From Prevotella sp. khp7 (lineage in GTDB: Bacteria > Bacteroidota > Bacteroidia > Bacteroidales > Bacteroidaceae), in NCBI RefSeq assembly GCF_900109055.1, contig NZ_FOIV01000001.1, positions 664,682-728,681 on the forward strand: DNA of 64,000 nucleotides, given 5' to 3'. The position numbers were made by a program, and so were the translations under genes. This document shows, piece after piece, positions 27,487 through 37,200 of this stretch (position 1 is the stretch's first letter; each line of letters begins with the position of its first letter). Below the pieces are notes generated by a model. The model saw only the letters and a list, made by a program, of their open reading frames with translations. It was not told where the DNA came from and ran no database searches.

Positions 27487-28788
27487 CTATTTTGCCAAAG
27501 TGCCGATTCTGTCTATTTGGGCCTTGATAACTGCCAGCGTCGACTTGTCGCCAGCAAACACGGAGTTTAATCCCTGAGCCTCCTGAGCGGGGTCACCCGT
27601 ATAGTCGTCGCCTATGAGCCATTGCTCGTGTTTCGGCTGGGCCAGTCCGCCCCATCCCCAGAAGTTACAGCCAGCAAAGTATCCCCCTTGCTCCATATTG
27701 TCGCCCACAAGGGAGAACACATATTCATAGAAACCGTCGCGACCCTGTGTAGGAGTGCCGAGAGCGAAATTGAAGCCATCGCGAGGATAGCCGAATTCCT
27801 CCATCACCAGCGGTTTTCTGATCTTCTCGCATATCTGCAAGTGACGGTCTATATACTCCTTCGTATTGGCTTTGGCACGCGGCAGGTTCTCTATCAGTGA
27901 GTCTTGCTTTGCCCACCCCCAGTTATAGGGCCAAAGATGGATGTTGGCATAGTCAATATTCTTGTCGGCCGTAATACGCTCCCAGCAGCCAAAGTCGCCC
28001 TCACAGCCCCACGCGCCCTCTGAGCCTATCGAGATCAGATGGTTAGGGTCAAGTTCGCGGATAAGTGCCGAGGCCTCACCGAGCCATTTCTCAAAGGCAG
28101 GCAGCGCCTCTGTAGAGAAGGCACGAGGCTCGTTGCCTATCTGCCACGACATGATGGCAGGATCGTCTTTATACGCCAGACCGGTATAGCGATTGGTGCG
28201 ACCGATGATGAAACGAATATAGTCATAGAACAACTTGTGCGCCTTTTCGTTAGTGGCATATTTGCTCATCGCCTGCATGAAAGCAGGATAGCCTACATCG
28301 TCTGGTCTCGGCTGTTTCCCTTCGCCAGCCTGCTCCAGATAGTAGCCGTAGCCGCCACTCCACTCCCACGAGTTGTTCAGGTAAAGCACAGCCACCATCT
28401 CACGCTTACCCATCTCCTGCAACAGGTAGTCGAGACCTGCGAGGATTGTGTCGTTATACACGCCCGGAGCTACCTGCAGCGTTGGTTCCACCTTGGTTTT
28501 GAAACCACGCTCACCGTCGGAACCCACAAGAATACGCAGGTTGTCAATTCCCATCTGCTTCATCAGGTCGAGTTCCTTACAAAGGCGCTCACGATTACCG
28601 CCCTGTCCCTCTGAGCCGAGAATAGCACCATACCAGAAGTTCGTACCCACATAATAATATGGCTGGCCATTTTTCACAAAGTGTCCGTCCTCCACCTTTA
28701 CGAATGGAGACTGCACTGAACCCTGCTTCGAAGCGCAGGATGAAAGGACAGCTGCTATCAGAATGGTGGTAATAAGTTTCAATTTCAT
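27487..28788 (-). CDS. GH5 (subfamily 7-like) endo-beta-1,4-mannanase lipoprotein
   Basis: 433 residues. Lipoprotein signal with Cys18 in VLSSCAS. TIM-barrel glycosidase sequence: GTNFWYGAILGS (about 48-59), GIDNLRILVGSDG (about 80-92), VLYLNNSWEWSGGYGYYLE, acid/base Glu220 in SWQIGNEPRAF, NIHLWPYNWGW and nucleophile Glu331 in LVMEEFGYPRDG. GH5 members with NNSWEWSGG and EEFGYPRD are mannanases (family knowledge). It would act with the GH26 enzyme on mannan or glucomannan. It has its own promoter at 28819-28849 and is separated from the operon below by 90 nt containing another promoter, so it may be expressed separately. Confidence 0.92.
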   Translation of the reverse strand: MKLKLITTILIAAVLSSCASKQGSVQSPFVKVEDGHFVKNGQPYYYVGTNFWYGAILGSEGQGGNRERLCKELDLMKQMGIDNLRILVGSDGERGFKTKVEPTLQVAPGVYNDTILAGLDYLLQEMGKREMVAVLYLNNSWEWSGGYGYYLEQAGEGKQPRPDDVGYPAFMQAMSKYATNEKAHKLFYDYIRFIIGRTNRYTGLAYKDDPAIMSWQIGNEPRAFSTEALPAFEKWLGEASALIRELDPNHLISIGSEGAWGCEGDFGCWERITADKNIDYANIHLWPYNWGWAKQDSLIENLPRAKANTKEYIDRHLQICEKIRKPLVMEEFGYPRDGFNFALGTPTQGRDGFYEYVFSLVGDNMEQGGYFAGCNFWGWGGLAQPKHEQWLIGDDYTGDPAQEAQGLNSVFAGDKSTLAVIKAQIDRIGTLAK

Positions 28789-28818
28789 ATCGTATATTTA
28801 TAGTTTCACAAACGGATG

Positions 28819-28849
28819 CAAAGGTACAATAAAAATATGACACATGCAA
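28819..28849 (-). promoter_or_regulatory. Promoter of the GH5 mannanase gene
   Basis: Complement of 28819-28826 is TACCTTTG (-7), with TTGC (complement of 28846-28849) about 20 nt upstream as -33. The start codon lies about 30 nt downstream. Confidence 0.6.
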
Positions 28850-28900
28850 GAGTTCCGGGAAGAAAAATTCAATATTTTTTGGTAAGCACCAATTCCCCCT

Positions 28901-29033
28901 CACACAGTTACATTTTGAAACAGTGAAACTGCGTGCCCCTACCACAATGCGTATATGCGTGTACAATGTGGGGGCATAACGAGAAAAGGGCGTTTGTCGT
29001 AAATACCGAAGGGGTTGGTTTACGAGAAGCCCC
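28901..29033. repeat. Cluster of three inverted repeats between GH5 and the BadF kinase gene
   Basis: Stem 1 pairs CACACAGTT (28901-28909) with AACTGCGTG (28927-28935), with one wobble. Stem 2 pairs TGCCCC-type sequence at about 28934-28945 with the GGGGGCA end at about 28967-28976. Stem 3 pairs 28988-29003 with 29019-29033 and carries the GTTTGTCGTAA / TTACGAGAA signature seen at 9225-9289. The region follows the 3' end of the kinase gene, so it could act in transcription termination or mRNA stability, but it lacks a clear T-run. Confidence 0.5.
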
Positions 29034-29923
29034 TACTCCATCCCTCTGGTATGAAAGCGGATAAGTGCCGCAAGCGGACTGCCATAGACGGTTCCGATAG
29101 TATACCCCAGCCGCTCGGCAGCCTCCCTGAGCTGTTCCTGGTAGTGAAAAGCCACACTTCCGATGAACGAGACAGGCAGATCTTTGCGCTGGTAAGGGGC
29201 TATATGGTAGTCCAGGAAGTCGATGAAGTTATCAACCACCACCTTGTGCACGCCTGCGTCGCCTATATGGTCCTGAATAAACACAGACAGAGAAGCCAGG
29301 AAACGGTTGGCCAGCGGCTGGCGATATACACGGTTAATGATTTCAGGCAGTGACAGTTTCGTCTCCGCCTCGAAAGCAGTTTTGATTTCTTCTGACAAAA
29401 CACCACCATACAAATCATGCACAAAACGCTTCCCAAGCGCAGCACCACTACCCTCGTCGCCAATGATATAACCAAGGGCTGGCGTATGCTGAATAATCTT
29501 TTCGCCGTCATACAGGCACGAATTGGCACCGGTACCCAATATACTGGCTATTCCGCAATTACGTCCACATAGAGCTCGTGCAGCTCCCAGCAGATCGCTA
29601 TGCGCCTCAATAACATCGGCCTGAGGAAATGTCTCACGCAAAAGCGAAGTCATCAGCGACTCCATCTCAGGGCGTACGCCGCTACCATAAAAATATACAG
29701 CATAAGGAAACTGAGGGGTCAGGATATTAGAACTTTTCAAACGTCTCACATCAGGATCTTCAGTCATCTTTGTTCCAAACTCTTCACGCAGGATACGGAC
29801 TATCTCCTCACGCGATTGATGAACAGGGTTGATGCCTTGGGTATTAATGACTACAGGTTCTTGACCGCTGGTGACGATGGCCCAATCAGTCTTAGTGCTT
29901 CCGCTATCGGCTATTAGAATCAT
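29033..29923 (-). CDS. BadF/BadG/BcrA/BcrD ATPase family sugar kinase (N-acetylglucosamine kinase-like)
   Basis: 296 residues from the ATG at 29923 (MILIADSGSTKTDWAIV); the longer frame to 29965 overlaps the promoter and was rejected. ASKHA fold signatures: phosphate-1 loop ADSGSTKTDWA (4-14), ASILGTGANSCLYDG (about 126-140) and GYIIGDEGSGAALGKR (about 150-165). Bacteroidota members of this shape are usually annotated as N-acetylglucosamine kinases or BadF-type ATPases acting on amino sugars. Monocistronic, with its own promoter, lying upstream of the mannan genes on the same strand. A link to mannan use is possible but not shown; the sugar specificity is unknown. Confidence 0.82.
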   Translation of the reverse strand: MILIADSGSTKTDWAIVTSGQEPVVINTQGINPVHQSREEIVRILREEFGTKMTEDPDVRRLKSSNILTPQFPYAVYFYGSGVRPEMESLMTSLLRETFPQADVIEAHSDLLGAARALCGRNCGIASILGTGANSCLYDGEKIIQHTPALGYIIGDEGSGAALGKRFVHDLYGGVLSEEIKTAFEAETKLSLPEIINRVYRQPLANRFLASLSVFIQDHIGDAGVHKVVVDNFIDFLDYHIAPYQRKDLPVSFIGSVAFHYQEQLREAAERLGYTIGTVYGSPLAALIRFHTRGME

Positions 29924-29952
29924 ATTATTTATGTTTAAGTGGTTTCTGACTG

Positions 29953-29984
29953 CAAAAGTAATCAAAAAAGATATAAAACTGCAA
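29953..29984 (-). promoter_or_regulatory. Promoter of the BadF-type kinase gene
   Basis: Complement of 29953-29960 is TACTTTTG, with TTG (complement of 29982-29984) about 21 nt upstream. It is divergent from the MscS promoter at 30025-30032. Confidence 0.55.
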
Positions 29985-30024
29985 GATTATGGCGGAAAAC
30001 TTTCTTTTAGTCATATTTTTTTTG

Positions 30025-30032
30025 TACCTTTG
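30025..30032 (+). promoter_or_regulatory. Promoter (-7 box) of the MscS gene
   Basis: TACCTTTG, the consensus -7 box, 35 nt before the ATG at 30067; the -33 match upstream is weak. Confidence 0.55.
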
Positions 30033-30066
30033 CAGTGCTAAATTCACATCAAGATAAACGAACAAT

Positions 30067-32406
30067 ATGAAACGCTTTCTACTGACATTCGCCATCCTGC
30101 TGGGCTGTGCCGTCGAGGCTAGTGCCGTGCTGAAAGAGAAGGATTTGGAACAGACACTCATGATTCTTCAGGCTGAATTGGAACAATATAACAACGAGCT
30201 TATTATGCGCTCCACCGTACGGAAGGCACGCACGAAGCAGATGATCACCCAGCTGTTTCTCACCATGAAGCAGGCCGACCAGAATGCTCTGATGCTATAT
30301 TCACAGGATCAGGATAACGTGTTCAACATGACCTACGCCTGTCAGGAAGCCACGAAACAGTACAGAAGTTTTCACAAACGTCAGATACCGTTTACGGCAT
30401 TTCTGGAAAGGAGTGAGCGCGACCGTGCACGCTACGACAGTCTGGTAAGAAGACTGGAGGCGCTGCCTGAGATCATGACCACGAAATACGGCGCGCAACG
30501 ACGCGACTCATGTCTGAAACTGGCCAAGAGCATACGCTCGACGCTGATTGAGAACGAGAGCCAGCTGAAGCGCAACATACGCTACTACAATCAGACGGAA
30601 CAGCGATTAAGCGAACTCAACGACTATGCACAGAAGCGATACAGCGACATTCAGCGCAGCATCTTCATCAACGGTGGCGACAGCTACCCCACCCTGCTAA
30701 GCAATATCGGACGGCGCTGGAACTCGATGGTCGAGACGGTAAAGAAGAAGTACACCATCAATGACAACGACAACTCGCAGTGGAGCTCGCGATGGATTTT
30801 CGGTCTGTTCGTAGCCATCGCCTTCTACATCATCATCGCCGTGGTACTCAACCTGCTGTTCTTCCGTTTTATATTGCCCAAGCGGTTCAAGACCGAAGAG
30901 TTCAAGGAGAAGCAGGGCGCCATCACAATGGCCACCACCACGATCACGTTTGCCATCATACAAGGGGTATTGATGAACAACGCCAGCCAGAACTTCCTCA
31001 TCATGGCCTCAAACCTGTTGGTGGAATATGCCTGGCTGCTGGGCGTCATTCTTATCTCACTGCTCCTGCGCGTAAAAGGGGACCAACTGGGTAGTGCATT
31101 CCGTATCTATGCACCACTGATAGCCGTAGGCTTCATCGTGATAGGATGTAGAATCATCCTGATTCCTAACGAGTTGGTGAACATAGCCCTCCCGCCAATT
31201 CTGCTCGCCTGCACCATCTGGCAATGGCTCGTTATCAGAAAGCATAACCAGAACATCCCCAAGTCAGACATCTTCTACACTTATATCTCACTCACGGTAT
31301 CCATCGCCTCGGTCGTCTGCTCATGGGTGGGCTACACGCTACTTGCCGTACAACTCATCACCTGGTGGATCATGCAGCTGACATGCATTCTCACCATCAC
31401 TTGTGTGAGCAAGTATCTGGCTATCTATGCAAAACGTAAGGGCTACGACAAAAAACCAATCACACAGACCTGGGCCTATCTGTTTATAGAGAAGGTGGTG
31501 ATGCCTGTGCTGAGCGTTTACTCTGTCATGTTCTCCGTCTACTGGGCAGCCAAAGTGTTCAACCTCAGCGAACTGTGCTGGCGGATATTCAAATACAACT
31601 TCATCAACATGGAGAACCTGCTAGTGAGCATTCTGAAGCTTGCGATGGTCATCACCCTGTGGTATGTGTTCCGTTATATCGTAAAAACCGTGCTAGCGCT
31701 GCTGAAGCTACACTACGAAGATAGCGACCCCACCACAGCAGCCTCGAAAGAGGTAATGGGCAAGAACGTGATTCAGGTATTCGTATGGGGTATTTGGCTT
31801 ATGATATCGCTCTCACTGCTCCACATCAGCGTAGGCTGGCTGCTCGCCATCTCTGGCGGTCTGTCGACAGGTATCGGTTTCGCTTCGAAAGATATCATCG
31901 AGAACATCTACTACGGTGCCACGTTGATGACAGGACGCATAAAAGTGGGCGACTGGATTGAGGTCGACGGACGCATGGGAAAAGTTGCCAGCATCAGTTA
32001 CACTTCAACGGTGGTAGAGTCGATTTACGGCGAGGTTATCACATTCCAGAACGCACAGCTCTTCGCTAAGAACTACAAGAACCTGACACGAAACCACAAC
32101 TACGTGCTCACCATCGTGCCCTTCGGTGTAGCCTATGGTTCAAACCTAAAGCAGGTAACCGAACTCGTGGAGACGGCTGCCAACCAGCTGGATATAGAAT
32201 GGATGGACAAGAAGAAACCAGTGAAGTGCGTTGTCTCTGAGATGGGTGACTCGAGCGTAAACTTCAAACTTACCGTTTGGGCTGAGGCTCCGAAGAAATC
32301 CTACGTGACAAGCGAAGTGCTGAAATGTGTCTACGACACTCTGTATCAGAACAACATAGAGATACCGTTCCCACAGCACGATGTACATATCATCAGCGAA
32401 AAGTGA
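30067..32406 (+). CDS. Large mechanosensitive channel of the MscS family
   Basis: 779 residues, much longer than classical MscS and closer to the MscK/YbdG-type multi-helix forms. A signal peptide (about 1-20, ending VEASA) precedes a charged, probably coiled-coil periplasmic domain (about 20-235), then around ten membrane helices from about residue 243. The MscS core is at the C-terminus: pore helix LLAISGGLSTGIGFASKDIIENIYYGATLM (about 597-626), then the beta domain VGDWIEVDGRMGKVASISYTSTVVES and FQNAQLFAKNYKNLTRN. It would release solutes on hypo-osmotic shock from the inner membrane. It is monocistronic, followed 80 nt later by the kdsA operon promoter. Confidence 0.9.
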   Translation: MKRFLLTFAILLGCAVEASAVLKEKDLEQTLMILQAELEQYNNELIMRSTVRKARTKQMITQLFLTMKQADQNALMLYSQDQDNVFNMTYACQEATKQYRSFHKRQIPFTAFLERSERDRARYDSLVRRLEALPEIMTTKYGAQRRDSCLKLAKSIRSTLIENESQLKRNIRYYNQTEQRLSELNDYAQKRYSDIQRSIFINGGDSYPTLLSNIGRRWNSMVETVKKKYTINDNDNSQWSSRWIFGLFVAIAFYIIIAVVLNLLFFRFILPKRFKTEEFKEKQGAITMATTTITFAIIQGVLMNNASQNFLIMASNLLVEYAWLLGVILISLLLRVKGDQLGSAFRIYAPLIAVGFIVIGCRIILIPNELVNIALPPILLACTIWQWLVIRKHNQNIPKSDIFYTYISLTVSIASVVCSWVGYTLLAVQLITWWIMQLTCILTITCVSKYLAIYAKRKGYDKKPITQTWAYLFIEKVVMPVLSVYSVMFSVYWAAKVFNLSELCWRIFKYNFINMENLLVSILKLAMVITLWYVFRYIVKTVLALLKLHYEDSDPTTAASKEVMGKNVIQVFVWGIWLMISLSLLHISVGWLLAISGGLSTGIGFASKDIIENIYYGATLMTGRIKVGDWIEVDGRMGKVASISYTSTVVESIYGEVITFQNAQLFAKNYKNLTRNHNYVLTIVPFGVAYGSNLKQVTELVETAANQLDIEWMDKKKPVKCVVSEMGDSSVNFKLTVWAEAPKKSYVTSEVLKCVYDTLYQNNIEIPFPQHDVHIISEK

Positions 32407-32444
32407 GCCATCAACAGACATGAGCGAACTTTTTTTGCCAAAAA

Positions 32445-32476
32445 TTTGGTAGAATTGATTAAAATAAGTATTTTTG
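32445..32476 (+). promoter_or_regulatory. Promoter of the kdsA-kdsD-regulator operon
   Basis: TTTG at 32445-32448 and TATTTTTG at 32469-32476, 20 nt apart, fit the Bacteroidota consensus. The predicted transcription start is near 32481, leaving a leader of only about 5-7 nt before the kdsA ATG at 32487. Confidence 0.55.
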
Positions 32477-32486
32477 CAGCAATAAA

Positions 32487-33251
32487 ATGAATAGAAAAAC
32501 AACAATCATAGCTGGTCCCTGCGTCATAGAGTCGGCCGAGCTGCTTGACACCGTGGCACGTAAACTGGTGGAAATCAACACCAAGTTGGGCACTGACATT
32601 ATCTTTAAGGCTTCGTTCGACAAGGCAAACCGCACCTCAATCCACTCTTTTCGCGGCCCAGGATTGGAGCGTGGACTCCAGATGCTGGCCGACGTAAAGG
32701 AGAAGTACGGACTGAGGATTCTGACCGACATTCACGAGCACCATCAGGCCGGTCCTGCTGGCGAAGTGTGCGACGTGCTGCAGATTCCCGCTTTCCTCTG
32801 CCGACAGACCGATCTGCTAGTAGCAGCCGCTAAGACGGGATGTATCGTAAACATCAAGAAAGCACAGTTTCTGAGTGGAAAAGACATGAAATATCCAGTA
32901 GAAAAGGTACGCGAGTCAGGAGCTAAAGACGTATGGCTTACAGAACGAGGCAACATGATGGGCTACAACAACTTGGTAGTAGACTTCCGTAATATCTCTG
33001 ATATGCTTGAGATAGTACCTACGGTCATCATGGACTGTACACACAGCGTACAGCGCCCAGGCGGCAGCGACGGAAAGACTGGCGGCGACCGCCGTTTCGT
33101 GCCTCAGATGGCACTTGCAGCCAAGGCTTTTGGAGCCACAGGCTATTTCTTTGAAGTACACCCTGACCCAGACAAGGGTCTGAGCGACGCAGCCAACATG
33201 CTGGAGCTGGAAAAGCTGGAGTCGCTGGTAGAGAAACTAATATCAGAATAA
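32487..33251 (+). CDS. kdsA: 3-deoxy-8-phosphooctulonate (KDO-8-P) synthase
   Basis: 254 residues, somewhat shorter than the E. coli enzyme (284). It condenses phosphoenolpyruvate with arabinose-5-phosphate, the first committed step to KDO for lipopolysaccharide. Family motifs: IIAGPCVIES at the N-terminus, FKASFDKANRTSIHSFRGPGLERGL (about 30-55), LQIPAFLCRQTDLLVAAAKTG, WLTERGNMMGYNNLVVDFRN and FEVHPDPDKGLSDAANML near the C-terminus. First gene of a tight five-gene operon; kdsD follows after 4 nt. Confidence 0.97.
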   Translation: MNRKTTIIAGPCVIESAELLDTVARKLVEINTKLGTDIIFKASFDKANRTSIHSFRGPGLERGLQMLADVKEKYGLRILTDIHEHHQAGPAGEVCDVLQIPAFLCRQTDLLVAAAKTGCIVNIKKAQFLSGKDMKYPVEKVRESGAKDVWLTERGNMMGYNNLVVDFRNISDMLEIVPTVIMDCTHSVQRPGGSDGKTGGDRRFVPQMALAAKAFGATGYFFEVHPDPDKGLSDAANMLELEKLESLVEKLISE

Positions 33252-33255
33252 AACC

Positions 33256-34203
33256 ATGACATCAAGAGAATACGCAATACAATGTTTCAAGGACGAGGCT
33301 GAAGCCGTAGTCGGATTAATCTCACAACTCGACGAGAATTTCGACGAAGCTATACGTCTGATATTCGAGTGCAAAGGAAAAGTCATCGTAACAGGTGTAG
33401 GCAAGAGCGGGCACATCGGCGCTAAGATCGCCGCAACACTCTCATCTACAGGAACCCCCTCGTTCTTCATCAACCCACTCGACGTGTTTCATGGCGACTT
33501 AGGAGTGATGACCTCCGACGATGTGGTGCTTGCCATCTCAAACTCAGGACAGACTGACGAACTGCTACGTTTCATCCCCATGGTACTTCATATGCATATT
33601 CCCATTATCGGCATGAGTGGCAATCCAGGGTCACTGCTGGCCAAATATTCTACCTACCATCTGAACGTAAGCGTTGAGAAAGAGGCTTGTCCAATGAATC
33701 TGGCTCCAACAAGTTCTACGATGGCCCAGCTGGCCATGGGCGATGCTATCGCCATCGCACTGATGGAGAAGCGTAACTTCCAGCCACGCGACTTCGCACA
33801 GTTCCACCCAGGAGGTGAACTCGGCAAACGACTGCTTACAACAGCACAGGACGTAATGTTCAAGGACGACCTGCCCACTCTGCCGCCTGAGATGCATCTG
33901 GGCGAAGCCATTATCCTCGTGAGCAAAGGTAAACTGGGACTTGGCATCGCAGAGGTAGAAGGGAAAATCGTTGGATTGATTACCGATGGCGACATCCGTC
34001 GCGCAATGGAAAAGTGGAGGGCAGAGTTCTTCGACAGAACGGTGAGCGATATCATGACCCGTACACCGAAGACTGTAAGACCTGAGACTAAGATTACTGA
34101 GATACAACGAATCATGAACCAGTATAAAGTACACTCCGTTCTGGTGACTGACGATGACCATCATCTGCTGGGCGTTGTCGACCACTACTCGTGTATGATT
34201 TAA
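33256..34203 (+). CDS. kdsD: Arabinose-5-phosphate isomerase (SIS plus two CBS domains)
   Basis: 315 residues of KpsF/GutQ type. An SIS sugar isomerase domain covers about 30-165 (GKVIVTGVGKSGHIGAKIAATLSSTGTPSFFINPLDVFHGDLG; LAISNSGQTDELLRFIP). Two CBS domains follow (about 200-315; LGIAEVEGKIVGLITDGDIRRAMEK and YKVHSVLVTDDDHHLLGVVD). It converts ribulose-5-phosphate to arabinose-5-phosphate, the substrate of KdsA, whose gene lies 4 nt upstream. Cytoplasmic. The regulator gene begins 19 nt downstream. Confidence 0.96.
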   Translation: MTSREYAIQCFKDEAEAVVGLISQLDENFDEAIRLIFECKGKVIVTGVGKSGHIGAKIAATLSSTGTPSFFINPLDVFHGDLGVMTSDDVVLAISNSGQTDELLRFIPMVLHMHIPIIGMSGNPGSLLAKYSTYHLNVSVEKEACPMNLAPTSSTMAQLAMGDAIAIALMEKRNFQPRDFAQFHPGGELGKRLLTTAQDVMFKDDLPTLPPEMHLGEAIILVSKGKLGLGIAEVEGKIVGLITDGDIRRAMEKWRAEFFDRTVSDIMTRTPKTVRPETKITEIQRIMNQYKVHSVLVTDDDHHLLGVVDHYSCMI

Positions 34204-34222
34204 TTTAGGAAACCGAAGCCTT

Positions 34223-37200
34223 ATGAAAACTATAAAGAAACTTCTGATTGTGTTGTTGCTGACCCTGCCAATGGCGGTGGTAGCCGACTATCTGTTCAAG
34301 ACCCTGGATGCCCGCGACGGACTGACATCCAGCCAGGTGAACTGCATTCTGAAAGACTCACGTGGCTATGTATGGTTTGGTACGCCAGCAGGATTATACC
34401 GTTTCGACGGCTATACCTTCCGCAATTTCCAAAGCGACTCGCAAGACGGTTCGTCGCTGAACGACAGTTACATCAACTCCATTCAGGAGATGCTCGACGG
34501 AAACCTGCTGATCTCGACCTCCTCGGGTTATTGCATCTACCACCCGCAGACAGAGAGTTTCGAGCGCGACATGAAGCAGACCTTTGCACGCATGGGTATC
34601 GAAACCATCCCATCGATAGTTTTCATAGACCATCATAAGAATCTCTGGGGCGCCATTCCCAACAAAGGTGTGGTATGTTACAATCAACAGCAGCAGTTGC
34701 TTTATGAATTTGGCTATACCGACGATGCTCACGGCGTTCCGCAGGGTACGGTCTGCTCTATTGGCGAGTGTCGCGACGGCGCCATCATCGTCTACGACGA
34801 CGGCCGACTGGTATGTTGCGACGTGATGCATCAACAGCATACGGTATGGGCAACAGAAAGTTTCCCCTCCCTGAAGCGTAAGCGCACTAAGTCGCTGAAG
34901 GTCTATGCTGATCAGCAAGACAACATCTGGCTCTACGGACAAGGTACACTGATGATGTACAATAAAAACACTGCTACTTGGGACACCAGTGTTGGCGAAC
35001 GTCTGGGATTAACAGGCATCGGTGTGGATCGTAACATCAACGGTATGACAGGCGATAAGAACGGAAACATCTGGATTGGCTCCGATCAGCTGGGACTTAT
35101 CAAGATGGACCAGAACACGCACACAACAGAAAATGTTCAGCCACGTAACATCAACGACAACCAGTGGATCAAGGAAATCATCAGCATCCAAAGCGTCTAT
35201 GTTGATGATACCGACCTTCTGTGGGTTGGTACGGAGAAATCTGGCGTAGCCTATTGCGGACATTTCATCTACCGCTTCGGCTCTAACCTCATGGGCGACA
35301 TCACTGCCATGACACAAGATGCAAACGGCACCGTCTGGTATGGAACAAGCGACAAGGGTATCATCGGCTATGATGGTCCACTCGCCAGTTTAAAGGTTTC
35401 TTGTATGGAGACAACGCCTGACGGCAGCTTGTGGATAGGATCTAAGCGAAATGGTCTGACTCGCATCAAGAACGGTGTGTCGACCGTGTACTCGTTGGCC
35501 CGCGACAGTACGGCAACCCTTATCGATGATCACATCAACGACCTGTGTAAGGATAAGATCGGCAACCTATGGATTGCAACCAATGGCGGTCTGCAGGTGT
35601 ATAATCCTAGGATGAACTCATTCTCTTCTTATACACGCGAAAACGGCAAACTGACCACCAATAACATCACCAGTCTTTTCTACAACGCCAGCGGCACGAC
35701 TAACAACCTGCTGATTGGTACAGCCGAGGGACTTATCATCCTGAATCTGTCAACCACGGAGAAGAAACTCGTGACAGGCAATTCGAACAATATCAAGCCG
35801 TTCACCAACAACTATATCACCCAGATATTACAGGACTCACGAGGCCTCATCTGGGTGGGAACACGCGAAGGTCTGAACATTCTGAACCTCGAGACCGATG
35901 ACCTCGAGTACCTCACAGAGAAACAGGGACTCTGCAACAATAACATCTGTGGCATCGCAGAAGACAAGAACCACAACATCTGGGTGACTACCAGTCGTGG
36001 CGTAAGCCGTATCGTCGTACAGCGCAATCACGAAGACGGTACAAACAACTACGGTATGTATAACTACACTACCGCTGACGGTTTGCAGAGCAACGAATTC
36101 AACATAGGATCCATTCTCACCAAAGATGATGGCAACGTGCTTTTGGGCGGTCTCTACGGTGTCAACTGGGTATTGCAGAAAGCCGTTGAAGATAATAATG
36201 CCCTGCCACGCGTTATGCTGACTCAGCTGTACATTGGCGAGGAAGAAGTGCTGGTTGGACATGAGTATAACGGCAGAGTCATTCTGACACAGGCCATGAA
36301 CGAGACAAATAAGATTAACCTGGCTCATGACCAGAACACCTTCACCATCAAGTTTGCCGCAGGTAACTACAACCAGAGTGAGCGCCTGCAGTTCATGTAC
36401 TGGATGGAGGGCAAGGATGAAGACTGGCGCAATGGTAATGCCCTGACCCATGGTGTGACTTTCAAGGATCTTGGAAGCGGACGTTATACACTCCACGTTA
36501 AAGCGATTAGTGCCGAGGGCGCTGTCAGCAATCAGGAGCGTACACTCGACATAACCGTTGAGCATCACTGGCTGCTGTCATGGTGGATGATTATAGCATA
36601 TCTCATCGTGCTGCTCGTCATTATCTACTTCTGGCGCATCGGAATAAAACAAATGAGAGCCATCAAGGCCAGAAAGGATGCCGTAATCACGGAACTGAAA
36701 CTTCAGCGCGAGGAAATCAAGGCTGCCAGCGATGACCTTCGCCAGCCGATGGCCCGTATGACCTCTATCATCGGTAACCTCTCAGAGAAAGAAAAGTCGC
36801 TCGAAGAAAAGGAACAGCTCAATGCCCTCCACTCACAGATGTTGCAGATCATCACCCGTGTGACTGATATGCAGATGAACCTCGAGCACCCAGAAGTGAG
36901 AGCCAAGAACGTGGTACAGGATCGTATGGAACTGAATAACAAGGGCGAAATCGAACTACCAGAGATAGCCAGCGAGGCTCTGACATCAGAAGCTACTCGT
37001 TCGCATTCAACCATCGACTCGCCTACATCTAAGTTCATCGTTGTCATGATCGACGATAACGAAGACTTCCTGAAGTTTGCCTCAGCACGTCTGAAGTACG
37101 TATACGACTTCCACATCTATAATGACATCATGAAGGCTGCCGACGACCTCGACGAGATGAAGTGCGACATCGTAGTCTGCAAGCAGGAGATGCCAGGTAT

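Noticed and set aside
28595..28966. 123-codon frame overlapping the start of the GH5 gene
   Set aside because: It overlaps the GH5 5' end out of frame and covers the GH5 promoter and hairpins; no recognisable protein features.
35837..36568. 243-codon minus-strand frame opposite the hybrid regulator
   Set aside because: Antisense to the propeller and Y_Y_Y regions; composition follows the repeat codons of the sense gene.
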